64,000 nucleotides of DNA, from NCBI RefSeq assembly GCF_965638725.1, contig NC_134949.1, positions 42,560,151 to 42,624,150 of the forward strand. The letters run 5' to 3'. Positions 42,919-54,905 of this stretch are shown one piece after another. Source of the DNA: Aptenodytes patagonicus (Eukaryota > Chordata > Aves > Sphenisciformes > Spheniscidae). Numbering within the stretch: position 1 is the first letter of the stretch; every line of letters starts with the position of its first letter. The notes below the pieces were generated by a model, which saw nothing but the letters and a program-made list of their open reading frames with translations, did no database searches and had not been told where the DNA came from. The position numbers were made by a program, and so were the translations under genes.

Positions 42919-43511
42919 TGTCCTGGTTTCGGCAGGGATAGAGTTAATTTCCTTCCTAGTAGCTGGTACAGTGCTGTGTTTTGGATTTAGGGTGAGAACA
43001 AAGTTGATAACACACCGATGTTTTAGTTGTTGCTAGGTAGTGTTTACACTAGTCAAGGACTTTTCAGCTTCCCATGCTCTACTGACTGAGAAGGCTGGAG
43101 GTGCACAAGAAGCTGGGAGGGGGCACAGCCAGGACAGCTGACCCAAACTGGCCAAAGGGATATTCCATACCATGGGACGTCATGCTCAATATATAAAGCT
43201 GGGGGAAGCAGGAGGAAGGGGGGGACGTTTGGAGTGATGGCGTTTGTCTTCCCAAGTAACCGTTATGCGTGATGGAGCCCTGCTTTCCTGGAGATGGCTG
43301 AACACCTGCCTGCCCATGGGAAGTAGTGAATGAATTCCTTGTTTTGCTTTGCTTGCATGCGTGGCTTTTGCTTTACCTATTAAACTGTCTTTATCTCAAC
43401 CCATGAATTTTTCTCACTTTTACCCTTCTGATTCTCTCCCCCATCCCACCGGGGGGGAGTGAGCGAGCGGCTGCGTGGTGCTCAGTTGCCGACTGAGATT
43501 AAACCACGACA
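42919..43511 (+). mobile_element. Solo LTR, 593 bp, with CAGTT target duplication
   Basis: Starts TGTCCTGGTTTCGGCAGGGA and ends ATTAAACCACGACA; perfect flanking repeat CAGTT (42914-42918 and 43512-43516). Same family as 38798 over most of its length, but with extra sequence around 43078-43100 and a different R/U5-side segment. TATATAAA at 43190-43197; the CRE has one change (GGACGTCA). Intron 3 of the GLIPR1-like gene. Confidence 0.92.
43190..43197 (+). promoter_or_regulatory. TATA box of solo LTR
   Basis: TATATAAA in the U3 end of the 42919 LTR, about 7 bp after the CRE-like GGACGTCATG. Confidence 0.6.
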
Positions 43512-44064
43512 CAGTTTTACAGTGTAGTCCTTCTATAGACCTTGTTTGAAGGTCTGCTGCTGGGACCATCTATGTCTGAGATGCTCCGAGTTTCCTTCCC
43601 TCTGTTTAAAGAGAAGCATACACTGCTTTGGAACATGCCCTGTCCTGTCATTGTTGTCATACCCAAAGTTAGCTGCCTCATCCTTACTACCAGGCTCTGT
43701 TCATCATGCTGTTCTTCTCATGTCTTCTACCTACCTTCCTCTTGGTAGGTGAATCTTCATGTCTTATGTCCAAGAAACCTTCGGCTCTAAGAAGAGCCTC
43801 AAGATGGTCCTTAGTATTCTCTTTGAAGGGTAGCAGAATCTTAGAAATGCCCTTGGAAGGGTCTAGTAGGATGTCACAGAGCTTACTGGACATTCTTCTT
43901 AATCACCCTAGAGAGCTTTCCCAACTACTCGTTTTCTTCTACCTAGTTGTTTTCATTTACCTAGTTTCTTTGTCTGTTTTAGCTCTTCAGTTTCTGCACC
44001 ATAGGCAGAAAGTCCAAACTAGAAAATCTGAACGCTCTCTCACATCTCAGTCTCATTTCTGATA

Positions 44065-46135
44065 ATCATGGGATCATAGAATCATAGAATCATTAAGGTT
44101 GGAAAACACCTCTAGGATCATCGAGTCCAACCGTCAACCCAACAGCACCATGCTCACTAAACCATGTCCCTAAGCACCTCATCCACATGTCTTTTAAATA
44201 CTTCCAGGGATGGTGACTCAACCACTTCCCTGGGCAGCCTGTTCCAATGTTTAACCACTCTTTCAGTAAAGAAATTTTTCCTTACATCCAATCTAAACCT
44301 CCCCTGGCGCAACTTGAGGCCATTTCCTCTCGTCCTATCGCTAGTTACTTGGGAGAAGAGACCGACACCCACCTCGCTACAACCTCCTTTCAGGTAGTTG
44401 TAGAGAGCGATGAGGTCTCCCCTCAGCCTCCTTTTCTCCAGGCTAAACAGTCCAAGTTCCCTCAGCTGTTCCTCATAAGACTTGTTCTCCAGACCCCTCA
44501 CCAGCTTTGTTGCCCTTCTCTGGACACACTCCAGCACCTCAACGTCCTTCTTGTAGTGAGGGGCCCAAAACTGAACACAGTATTCGAGCCTGTGCAGCCT
44601 CACCAGTGCCGAGTACAGGGGCACGATCACTTCCCTACTCCTGCTGGCCACACTATTTCTGATACAGGCCAGGATGCCATTGGCCTTCTTGGCCACCTGG
44701 GCACACTGCCGGCTCATGTTCAGCCGGCTGTCAGCCAGCACCCCCAGGTCCTTTTCCGACAGGCAGCTTTCCAGCCACTCTTCCCCAAGCCTGTAGCGCT
44801 GCATGGGGTTGTTGTGGCCAAAGTGCAGGACCCGGCACTTGGCCTTGTTGGATCTCATACAGTTGGCCTGGGCCCATCGATCCAGCCTGTCCAGGTCCCT
44901 CTGCAGAGCCTTCCTACCCTCGAGCAGATCAACACTCCCGCCCAACTTGGTGTCGTCTGCAAACTTACTGAGGGTGCACTCAATCCCCTCATCCAGATCA
45001 TTGATAAAGATATTGAACAAGACCGGCCCCAGTACTGAGCCCTGGGGAACACCGCTCGTGACCGGCCGCCAACTGGATGTAACTCCATTCACCACAACTC
45101 TCTGGGCCCGACTGTCCAGCCAGTTTTTGACCCAGCGCAGAGTCCACCTGTCTAAGCCGTGAGCTGCCATCTTCTCTAGGAGAATGCTGTGGGAGACGGT
45201 GTCAAAGGCCTTGCTGAAGTCCAGGTAGACCACATCCACAGCCTTTCCCTCATCCACTAGGCGGGTCACCTGGTCATAGAAGGAGATCAGGTTGGTCAAG
45301 CAGGACCTGCCTCTCATGAACCCGTGTTGGTTGGGCCTGATGCCCTGGTTGTCCCGCTCATGCCTTGTGAGCGCCCTCAAGATGAACCGCTCCATAACCT
45401 TCCCCAGCACCGAGGTCAGGCTGACAGGCCTGTAGTTCCCCGAATCCTCCTTCTGGCCCTTCTTGTGGATGGGCGTCACATTGGCAAGCCTCCAGTCGCC
45501 CGGGACCTCCCCTGTTAACCAGGACTGCTGATAAATGATGGAGAGTGGCTTGGCGAGCTCCTCTGCCAGCTCTCTCAGCACTCTCGGGTGGATCCCATCC
45601 GGCCCCATAGACTTGTGAGTGTCCAGGTGGCGTAGCAGGTCGTTGACTGCTTCCTCTTGGATTATGGGGGGTTCATCCTGCTCGCCGTCCCTGTCCTCCA
45701 GCTCGGGGGGCCGAGTACCCTGAGGATAACTGGTCTGCCTGTTAAAGACTGAGGCAAAGAAGGCATTGAGTACCTCAGCCTTTTCCTCATCCTCGGTGAC
45801 AATGTTCCCCCCCGCATCCAATAAGGGATGGAGATTCTCCTTGGCTCTCTTTTTGTCATTAATATATTTGTAAAAACATTTTTTGTTGTCTCTAACGACA
45901 GCAGCCAGATTGTGTTCTAGCTGGGCTTTTGCCTTTCTCATTTCCTCTCTGCATGACCTAACGAGATCCCTGTACTCTTCTTGAGTCGCCTGCCCCTTCT
46001 TCCACAAGTGGTAGACTCTCCTTTTTTTCCTGAGTCCCAGCAAGAGCTCCCCATTCAGCCAGGTGGGTCGTCTTCCCCGCCCGTTCTTCTTACAGCGTAT
46101 GGGGACAGCCTGCTCCTGCACCTTGGAGCATCATG
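44065..46135 (-). mobile_element. CR1 LINE, 5'-truncated, 654-codon open RT frame
   Basis: Minus-strand CR1 in intron 3 of the GLIPR1-like gene. The uninterrupted frame (46121-44157) includes [20 protein letters not shown], the reverse transcriptase motifs [37 protein letters not shown] and FADDTKLGG (about residue 386), and the C-terminal CR1 region. It extends about 130 bp further 5' than the copy at 9.1 kb and differs from it by scattered substitutions only. The 3' end at 44065-44100 carries ATCATAGA-type tail repeats. The endonuclease is missing, so it cannot be autonomous. Confidence 0.96.
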
Positions 46136-49100
46136 GCTAAAGGCAAGAAGTGTAAACAACCTGGTGAATCCTGAAGGGAAGACTAGCTAGATACTGTGGT
46201 GATTTATCACTTTACAAGATACTGTATCAGTTGCAACTACCAAATTACTAAGCGTTGTATGCATTGTGTGAATACAGGGTTCTGTGACATTTACATGATG
46301 TCAGAAAACTCCTGACATCTGACAGTTTCTGGAGTCTTCACAGTGCTGCTGGGTGAAGGCAAGCTATCAATCTGAACTGGATTCAGTGGATCCAGTGAAA
46401 CACTGGTGTCTCAGGTTGGATGCTAGCATTGTCTTTTAGGTACCAGGTAGAGTTTGCACCCACCAGCCCCATGGAGACATACCAGAGGACCTCTGTTTGA
46501 GAGTTTCAGCTTGTTCTGAAACTAATCACTATTCACATATTTATGATGCTCAAGTCATTTTGAAATCACAGTTCCCGTTCTGTACTATGAAGGAAGTCTG
46601 TTGAGACACTTAAAAATGCCTTCTTAGACACTAGCATGTGGCAGCTCTGCTTCCTATTCCAAACCCTTTTCTAAGTATTTTCTTTTCGTGTTCAAAGTTT
46701 GTTCATTTCATTTGTCTTTCACAGGAGAAGACAGTGATTAATCGTACATTGACTTCTAGGGAAACTAGTTTAATGCATGCAAATCAGATATCCCAGCTGA
46801 AAGTCTTCATCTTCATGCTCAAATTTCTCTCACATTTGGAAACTATATCAAAATTACCAGGATGACTATATTACAAGGTGGTTAGGAATACCAAATACCA
46901 TCACAGATAGATGGGTTGTAGATGTCATTGAGAAGATTTATTCAGTTCAATTCAGACTGTTGCTTTTATTTGTGCTTCTATTTTACTGCTTTTTAGGAAC
47001 CTTTATCTTGTCTACTTTAGCAGAAGGGTAAACCTCTCCTGGTTTTGGAGCTGTAAGTTTCCACTTATTTTAGAGCAAAGGACTTTATAACTGCTTTCTG
47101 TTGCGAGTTGATGATGACACATTCAGATCTTACAGAATTAGGAAAGCTGTATTTACAGTTTCAGATTAGGATTTGTAGTGGTTGAGGTTATCACAACACT
47201 TAAAAGAATGAGATGCCTTTAAACAGCAAGACACCTTCTTTCATATTCCTATCAGTCTGTCTTACAGGTAGTACCTGTATTTTGTGAGTTTTAAGTGCTG
47301 TCAATCCAAATGCTGTCACTTCACCCTTTCACATCAAAAGAGGATTCATTGAAGTCCTGGATATTGGCAGGGACAGGATATCCCTATTTTCTTGTTCAGC
47401 AGATCATGGCATCCTCAGAACAAGAGATGTGCCACGGCTTTCAACAGATGTGCAAAAACTACCTCCTTGTCCCAACTTCACTCGATGCCTCTCAGTTCCT
47501 CTGTTGTAAGAAAAAAATGATAATCCATGATACTTCTATGCTTTTGGGAATAACATCTCATTACGTTTTTGTTATTGTACCTTTCCATGAATATGACCTT
47601 CCAGGTATCCACCACCTCTTTAGAAAGATAAGTGACATCCAGTCCCTGATAGGTGGCTGTATCTGCCTTTTTTAGGACTCGGTTTCTCCTGAAGAAGCTG
47701 TGGGAGTTACAGTGTTAGAAGACCTCAGTGGCTGGTCAATAAAGTGGTAGATGAAAATCACTGTAAGTAAATATGAAGTGATACACGTGGGGGAAAAGGT
47801 GGTCACCTATAAAACCATGGAAAATGTCAGCTCAATACTCACTAGCTGTCAGAAGAAAATGAAAGAGTAATGAGAGCGAAACATAAAACACAATAATGTC
47901 ACTTTTCATGGAGACAGCCTTTTAGTTTCTGTGGCCTAAACAAGCAAGACAAGTGAAATTGAAGCCCATATGATACTCTCCCATATATTTTATTTCATTT
48001 AAGTAACATAGTCTTCAGAAGCCACCTGAAGTTCCTTTTGAGAGTGACTTTTTTTCGCTCTCCAGAAGTTAATTTGTGCCTTTTTTCCCCATTCCTTAGA
48101 CCTTCTCAATGAGGCAGCACTCTACAACCTAGGTGTTAACCAGTCTGTAGATAGACGGATAGATAAGATAGATTTACTCATTTGAAATGACAAGGTAGGG
48201 CCTCTCAGAGAAAAAGGCAAGGCATTTCATCTCTCTGGATCTGCGACTGAGTTCTATGAGTTCTCAAAGAGGATTGCACAGTGGATTATGAACTGTGTGG
48301 AGTAATATTGTAATTACCACTTACAGTGGAAGCCTTTGATACCAAGAAAGACTTGCTGAATTGCAGCTCAGGCAACATCTGTGGCTGCTTTGTATTGCAT
48401 TCCTGCAATTGAAATGTGCACAGTCACCAACTGGGTCTGCTTTCATACCCTTATGAAGCATTATGCTCTTGCCAGAGCTTCTAGAAGCAATGCTTTGTCC
48501 TTCAGGCTTTCTTATTCTGGATTCTGAGACCCTTTTTAAGATAACCATATGGGCTACTGGTTGGAATCACCCATGCTGTGAATATATATATGGACAATCA
48601 GCCAAAAGATACGTTACTTACCCTGTAAGTTTTTATTTTTGAGATATTTATGTATATATATGTATTTTCACAACTCTCCTGCTTTTCTCTGACAAGTTCA
48701 AAGCTTATGTTCGATTCTTGGGATCAGAAGATACCCCTTCTATTTTATTACTGCCTGGACTGCATGTCAGGGCATGTTGTTGCAATATGCCACTGTAGGT
48801 GCTGCTGGGATAAAACTCAGGCCAAAAGTGTATCTGTGCACAAATGTATATAAAAGACATTTCCAAGAAGAATAGTAGCAAGTAAGTTGCACGTAATCTT
48901 TTGGGCTGTTCTTCTCCCTCCATCTTCTACAACAACATTATACCAGCTCTTAAATCTGTATGTCTGGTGCATAGCTCTTGTTTATAAATATAGAAGATGA
49001 TACAGGGTGTAAGTAGAGACTTAGAATTCTGAAAAAAATTATCACAGGTCTTGGTGCAAATTATCTCCTTTGAGGAAAAATCCCCACAGTGCCCGCTATT

Positions 49101-49507
49101 GAGGTGAGTAGAGTGACAAACAAAACTAATTATAATAGCCCACAGTCCTTTGAGAGAACTAAATCTGCTCCTGTGTTCCCAGGATTAGACTATAAAACAC
49201 AGCATCACTTCATCTTTTTGAATGGATGCAGCATAGGCTGGAAAATGTGTTTCCCATTACCTAGTAGTATAGTATAGGCAGCCAGGATGATGGTATCTGC
49301 ATTGTCATTTTCAGCAGTTATATGTATAAGGAGCCTTTCTGAGAATGTGCAGTGGTAAGTACCGCAGGCTGATCTTTATAAACACTCCTGCTCCGCTTGG
49401 ATGAGGTACTTAAGCATGTAAGGATGCCAGTGTCTTCGCTAAGACTGCATACTTACTCTTAGACATTTGCGTTTTGTGGAATGAAGGTCTTGTTTCTCAA
49501 GGTAAGA

Positions 49508-49537
49508 AGTAAGTAAGTAAGTGAGTAAGTAAGCGAG
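49508..49537. repeat. TAAG tetramer repeat
   Basis: Seven or so TAAG/TGAG/CGAG tetramers in a row, with a following region of AGCTACTT-like echoes up to 49585. Confidence 0.85.
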
Positions 49538-49634
49538 CTACTTAGTGAGCTACTACTTGTGAACTACTTCAACAGTAAGTAGCTCACAAGTTTGGGTTTT
49601 TTTTGCTAAATAGTTTGGTTTAAGCTATTTGGGA

Positions 49635-49665
49635 GTGTGTCTAAGTGTGTCTAAGTGTGTCTAAG
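49635..49665. repeat. Three perfect copies of a 10-bp unit
   Basis: GTGTGTCTAA repeated three times without change, about 100 bp after the TAAG repeat. Confidence 0.9.
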
Positions 49666-49986
49666 ATTTTCCACTCTAAAATCCTCATTTTTCATCCATT
49701 AAACCCAAGCTCCATCCAGAACATTCTGTTTTAGTAGTTCATATATCAATGTAAAATTTTAATAAAAAGCCTGAGTATTTCCCATAAGAAGAATAATAGC
49801 TTTTTAAGACTCTTTTCTTTCACAGGGACAGAACAATGAAAATGAAATGAAAGATTTCAAAATTATTCTGAGGTTTTTAATGAATTGTCAGCAATTCATT
49901 GTATTTTCAGTGTATTCAACAAATGATTTAAGAAATTTAACAAATCATTTAAAATTATGTATGAAACTTTTCTTTTTCCTTTGTAG

Positions 49987-50072
49987 TGGTAATTTTCCAA
50001 GACGACCATATATAGAAGGAAAATCATGCAGTAATTGTGCAAAAGGGGACACCTGTGAAAATAAACTGTGTA
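49987..50072 (+). CDS. GLIPR1-like exon 4 (cysteine-rich hinge)
   Basis: 86 nt, acceptor CTTTTGTAG, donor GTACGT. NFPRRPYIEGKSCSNCAKGD then TCENKLC; the four hinge cysteines align with GLIPR1. Confidence 0.92.
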
Positions 50073-51611
50073 GTACGTAAAAGCAAATGTAAAATGCAAT
50101 ACGTAACAGGAAAAAAATACAGCCACCTACTTGATAAAGAATGTTGCAAACTGTTTTGCTCCTTGATGGTGCTGTCTCAGCTCCAATTCACAAGTAATTT
50201 AAAACTATTCTTAAGGCCATTTACATTCAGGAAACAAATAGTTCATATTTTACTGAATCTGGGCCTCAGTGATCATTATGAAGTCTCCATTTGATTATAG
50301 ACAGGTATAATTAATGATTGTAGTTAAATGTGTTACTGTTTCTATTGCGCTCTGATACTCTGCTGACTTCATTAACATACCAAAGAAATCCGCATCTAGC
50401 TACACACTTTTCAAAGTAGCATTTACCAGCAACTCTTGAGAAGTCTCACAGGCCTTCAGAGACTGCAAAGCTACAAATCAGTTGTATTTAGACTAAAATA
50501 TTAAAATTGCAGTTACTGAGTCTGTTGTGACTGTTTTGTGCAGCCCCAGCAAAATTACATTCAAGCATCCAGCATAAGCATGATGCTTATATGCTCTGTA
50601 AGCAGCCACAGTAACTGTGGGAAAGTCATTCTGGGTCTCTAATTCTTGTTAGAGTTGTAAAAGAAATTATTCTCTGAGGCACATTGCCTTTCTCACCTGG
50701 TTATGTCTGTGGGAAAAGGGACTGCATACCAATCTAATTCTCTAGCTATAAAGTATTTTCTCCATGGTGAATAGGATTCCTTCCTTAAACTGGGTGGTTC
50801 TTTTAACTCTGTTCTTGTCAAGAAAATGAATTAGGGTCATGAATTGCTAAGTATGCATCATGTTTTGATGGAGTGAAGCATCAAGAGACAGTAGGTGGTC
50901 TCTTGAGAAAGCTTTAGACCTCACAACTTCCACCTACTGGGAAGTCATAAGCTAGAAGTTTCCTGTGGCTAAAGTTAGGACATATGGTTTTAAGTTTCAT
51001 TTAATAAACAGGGAGTAAGGCTTGTGGTTTCTGTTTAACAGTTAGTTATTATCTTTACTCGATATATATGTTTAGTATAGCTTTAAAAACATTCAGCAGT
51101 CCTGTAGGGCTTCATTTTTAGGTAGCAGACACCTCTGAAAAACAGATACAAGGAATACCAGGTTATACTTGATCCCAGGATTAGGCCTCACATAGGAAAC
51201 AGTCTGTCTCCCATTCTCATCCATAAAATTATATTTCATAGTATTTCCTAGTTCATGTGTATATTCTGAATGTCAAACAGTATTTATTGTTTTGAGAAAG
51301 ACAAAGGAGAGAGGGTTCAAACTGAAAATAAAGAGACTGTGTAATATGTCCCTCTCCCCATCCATGTCATTGTTGTAAACAATAATAGCTTTATGGAGAC
51401 ATTAATATTACGAAGTATTGTTTTTTGGTTTTGTCAAAACATTTTAGCTTTTGTTTTATTTGTAAGGTTTATCAATGGGAATTCTCAGAGTTTTTCAAAT
51501 TCTGTTGACTGTAAATCTGATGAGTTTGTTTTAGCTAGCTAGATTTAAGAAGATTTAAGGAGAGAGAAATCATGGCTGGCTGGTAAAACTTTTTTTTTTC
51601 CCCTTTTCCAG
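50073..51611. other. GLIPR1-like intron 4
   Basis: No repeat family or further exon recognised. Confidence 0.45.
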
Positions 51612-51638
51612 GAAATCCAGAATGTGATAAAATTGTCT
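51612..51638 (+). CDS. GLIPR1-like exon 5 (27-nt microexon)
   Basis: Acceptor TTTTCCAG, donor GTACGT. NPECDKIV. Same length, phases and donor type as exon 5 of the neighbouring GLIPR1. Confidence 0.82.
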
Positions 51639-51733
51639 GTACGTATTACAATTTTACACTGCTACTTATATTCCTCAGTTACTTTAAATATATGTACTAC
51701 CAATAATTCTTACATTTATGTGCTTATTTATAG

Positions 51734-51888
51734 ATTATTCAAGATGGCACCCCCCTTGGGAGTTCAGAATTGTATGCAATGAGGCTTGTATCACTTTTGT
51801 AGTTTTGACATCATTGCTGATCTTCCTTGCTTTTGTAGCTGTTTATTTTATCAAAAAACACTTCACAAACATGCATATGTCCACCTAA
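51734..51888 (+). CDS. GLIPR1-like exon 6 (membrane anchor, stop)
   Basis: Acceptor TTTATAG; ends TAA at 51886-51888. YSRWHPPWEFRIVCNEAC, then a 23-residue hydrophobic helix (ITFVVLTSLLIFLAFVAVYF) and tail KKHFTNMHMST. Confidence 0.9.
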
Positions 51889-52319
51889 CTGGATTTGAAA
51901 TACCTACTATCTTCTGAAGATACTCGCTAATGAATTGAGCGAAGAAATCATACTGACATGACTTTAAAGACAACTTTCTTTAACAATGATTTTGTTGCTA
52001 TTATTTTATGCTCCTTAGAGAAAGCTAACATGCCAAAAAAAGTGAAACTATATGTGGGTAAAACCCATATTGTGAAAGTATTAAGCTAAAGACGGTATCT
52101 GGTAAGGTTTGGAGCCTTATTTTTAAATACCGAATTTCCCAAAACTGTGACATACTCTATTCCTGGAATTCAAGGAGAAAAGTAGGTGTCAATTAAACAA
52201 CTGTTACAATTCGTACTAAACCAATATTTGAAATTACAATTGCTTAATTTAGATGCTGAGAGGAAGCTAGCAGCATATTATGTACTTAGTCCTGTTTCCT
52301 AGAGTGACAAAATGCTCTG

Positions 52320-52325
52320 AATAAA
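52320..52325 (+). terminator. Candidate polyadenylation signal, GLIPR1-like gene
   Basis: AATAAA 432 bp after the stop codon; a second cluster with AATAAA follows near 52585. Confidence 0.4.
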
Positions 52326-54570
52326 ACATATAAAATAAGAAGATTTTATAGAAAGGCGGTTCTTCAGAAGTCTTGATGTTTGTGAAGTTAGTTCAACTTG
52401 ATATTTATAAGATAATGCATTATTGTTCCTCATTCAAAATGTGAAGCTTTAGATTTATTATTATTTTGTTCCTAACTCCCTCTAAACCTTGTGCTTAATT
52501 TTAATTTTTTTTATTCCTTGTTTTAACGTGTACCATTACTTATGCATAGCATATTTCCTGTTTTGTAAGTGTTCTAAAGTTTTAATAATAAATTTTCTTT
52601 ATTTTATCTTGAAACTTGCTCAGGTCCATTTAATCAACACAGATTTTACTCTTCTATATCCAAGATGTGAAGTCTTTCATTAATATGCTTTAATTTCACT
52701 TTCTGCAAAAGACAGATCAAATTTATACAAGAATCTGAAGCTTTTTTTCTTACCAGTATAGCAAACTAGATTTTTTCCTGATTGTATCTTAGTCTTGTCT
52801 AGTGAAAGCCAATACGACTGTATGAAAGTTCATTATTATTAGGTAATGTTTCACTGTTATTCTAAAATGAACAAATAAAAAAACCCACAAAGTCAAATTC
52901 TGCTATTTTCTTAATGTTCAGAACTCAAATTGAGCTTAAAAGAAGCCTCTATGAGTTCAGTTTTAGGAACTAATTTGTTTTATACTTTCTTTCTCTGTGT
53001 GTGTTTGACAATTTAGACCTAAAACATTCCAATTTATTATCTAAATCTATACTGATAATTCCATTGATTATATAAAAAATACTTACTATAAAACAGTCTC
53101 AAAGAAAGTAAGCTAGACTTATTTAGATTAATTTAAAATTAGGCATGTGCTAGCTATTTCTGTAAGTTTTCTATTCTAAAATTACTAAAATACAGAACAG
53201 ACTTTTCAAATACAAGTTTTATTCTTTAAAACTTGGATTACATTCTTAAATCTAGAAGCCTAATATTATATACCTAAAACGATAAATAGGTGGCTCCTAC
53301 ATGCAGAATTGTGCAGTATGAAAGTTCCTGAGCAGCAGCTATTCCCATTGGTTTACCTGGAAGTTGCTGATATTTACCATCTCTGACGATAAAATCATTA
53401 TTTGATGCCGTATTAGGGTTGAAAAGCTTACTTGAGAGCTAAATTTCAGATGTTTGTAAGGAAAAAAAGTTTCCTTAGTACCTGAAATACAAAATCTGGT
53501 ACTACCGTAAAGCTCTTTCAAGTTTTTAAGTGTTAATATTGCATAGTTTTAAGATGCTGCCTTTTTACAAACAAAACTCCCCATTTACATTCAGTTATTA
53601 AAATGTAAGTTTTCCTACTTGGAGCTGTGAGATAGCCTGGAAGACATTCGTATCTAACACAGTAATTCCTATCCCTGAGAATAACTGTCCGTCTTGTCAT
53701 TTAGTAACTCCATTACAGTTAGGACTGTGACAATCAGAGTACGCCTTGGAGAGAAGGCAGAGTTGAAAAAGAGCTCTGCAGTCTCCCAAAGCTTTAGAAA
53801 AACCTTGGTTCCTACTGGCCATATTTATGCCAGACTGATAGTAGGCCTTTCATCTGAGACATAGTTTTAGTGTTTTTCCTGAGCTAAGCAGTGTGGAATT
53901 TGCAACAGTGAATAATGTGCAGATAGTGATGCCATCAGATCCTGTTTCAATAAGTGAAGTCATTTTCCATCCATGAATATATTTTTCATTCTGCTTTCCT
54001 GAACTTGTGATATAAGGTTTCTGTCCTCAGTGCTGGTTCTTGTGGTGTCCACACGAAATACGTATAATTTGCCCTTTTCCCAGTTTGGTGTCTTTGGGAG
54101 GGAATCTATGAGTGGCTGAGAAGATAGTTCATTCCAAGATCCCCTTTTTAAAAACAGCATGGATGTGGACTGTAATGGCTTGCTGAATCTCCTGTCAGGA
54201 GATTCCTGAGTATTATTCCGTAATATTCCAATAGTATGGTAGCAGTCCTTGAACTTTCACACTTCCATACTGCTGCCATGCACCAACCATTTCTGGTGTT
54301 ACCCTGCAAAAAGAGGCTTACGATGGACAACGGAAGAGCCTTCTAATTTTTCAAATGCCTTGAATTTAAAAAGAAGGAAACTAATGTGACAAATGATAGT
54401 AATTTAAGTTCAAGAAATTTAAATCATGTATGAGGGTCAGGGAAGATAACCAGAGATCCTGTCCAGCTAGGCATATACTTGTACTCTGTAACGTTTCCTG
54501 TATCTATGTTGTTGAGATCATGCTAAATCCTTCATCCTGCACAACCTGCTGAAGCTTTGGCTCCATCAAG

Positions 54571-54905
54571 GAATCATAGAATGGTTGAGGTTGGAAGGGA
54601 CCTCTGGAGGTCATCTGGTCTAACACCCCTGCTCAAGTAGGAACAGCTAGACCTGGTTGCACAGGACCATGTCCAGACGGCTTCTGAATGTCTCCAAGGA
54701 TGGAGACTCCACAACCTCTGTGGGCAACCTGTGCCGGTGCTCGGTCACCCTCACAGTAAAGAAGTGTTTCCCGATGTTGAGAGGGAATCTCCTGTGTTTC
54801 AGTTTGTGCCCATGGCCTCTTGTCCCATCACTGGGCACCACTGGAAAGAGCCTGGCTCTTGTCTTCTGTATGCCCTCCCTTCAGGTATTTATATGGTTCA
54901 AGAGA
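54571..54905 (-). mobile_element. CR1 3' fragment, older subfamily
   Basis: Minus-strand CR1 end: GAATCATAGAATGGTTGAGG, TTGGAAGGGACCTCTGGAGG and TCATCTGGTCTAACACCCCT are the classic chicken CR1 tail. The minus frame reads HRRFPLNIGKHFFTVRVTEH then [15 protein letters not shown]. No tail duplication seen. Confidence 0.93.

Larger units (their letters stand above)
46136..49986. other. GLIPR1-like intron 3, right part
   Basis: No gene or transposon recognised. Short tandem repeats at 49508-49537 and 49635-49665 are listed separately. The 126-codon frame at 47295-47675 has no known domain. Confidence 0.45.
34935..51888 (+). pseudogene. GLIPR1-like CAP-domain gene with frameshifted exon 1
   Basis: Six plus-strand exons (34935-35106, 38044-38289, 41329-41432, 49987-50072, 51612-51638, 51734-51888) match the GLIPR1 family. 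Exons 2-6 are open, have GT-AG borders and join in phase; exon 1 has one extra T at 35021-35022, which creates a stop (35022-35024) just before the CAP domain. Ignoring that base the product would be about 262 residues: weak leader, CAP domain with GENIW (E97) and SWYDE (E119), cysteine-rich hinge (PYIEGKSCSNCAKGDTCENK), a transmembrane helix at about 229-253 and a short basic tail, i.e. a type I membrane protein. The CAP site is altered: Asp replaces the first tetrad His, and CSHYIRVIW replaces CGHYTQVVW. Either a recent pseudogene, a gene with another first exon, or a base error. Three solo LTRs and two CR1s sit in its introns. Confidence 0.75.

Noticed and set aside
38798-43511. A single 4.7-kb provirus with two LTRs
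   Set aside because: The sequence between them contains GLIPR1-like exon 3 and no retroviral gene, and each LTR has its own target duplication, so they are independent insertions.
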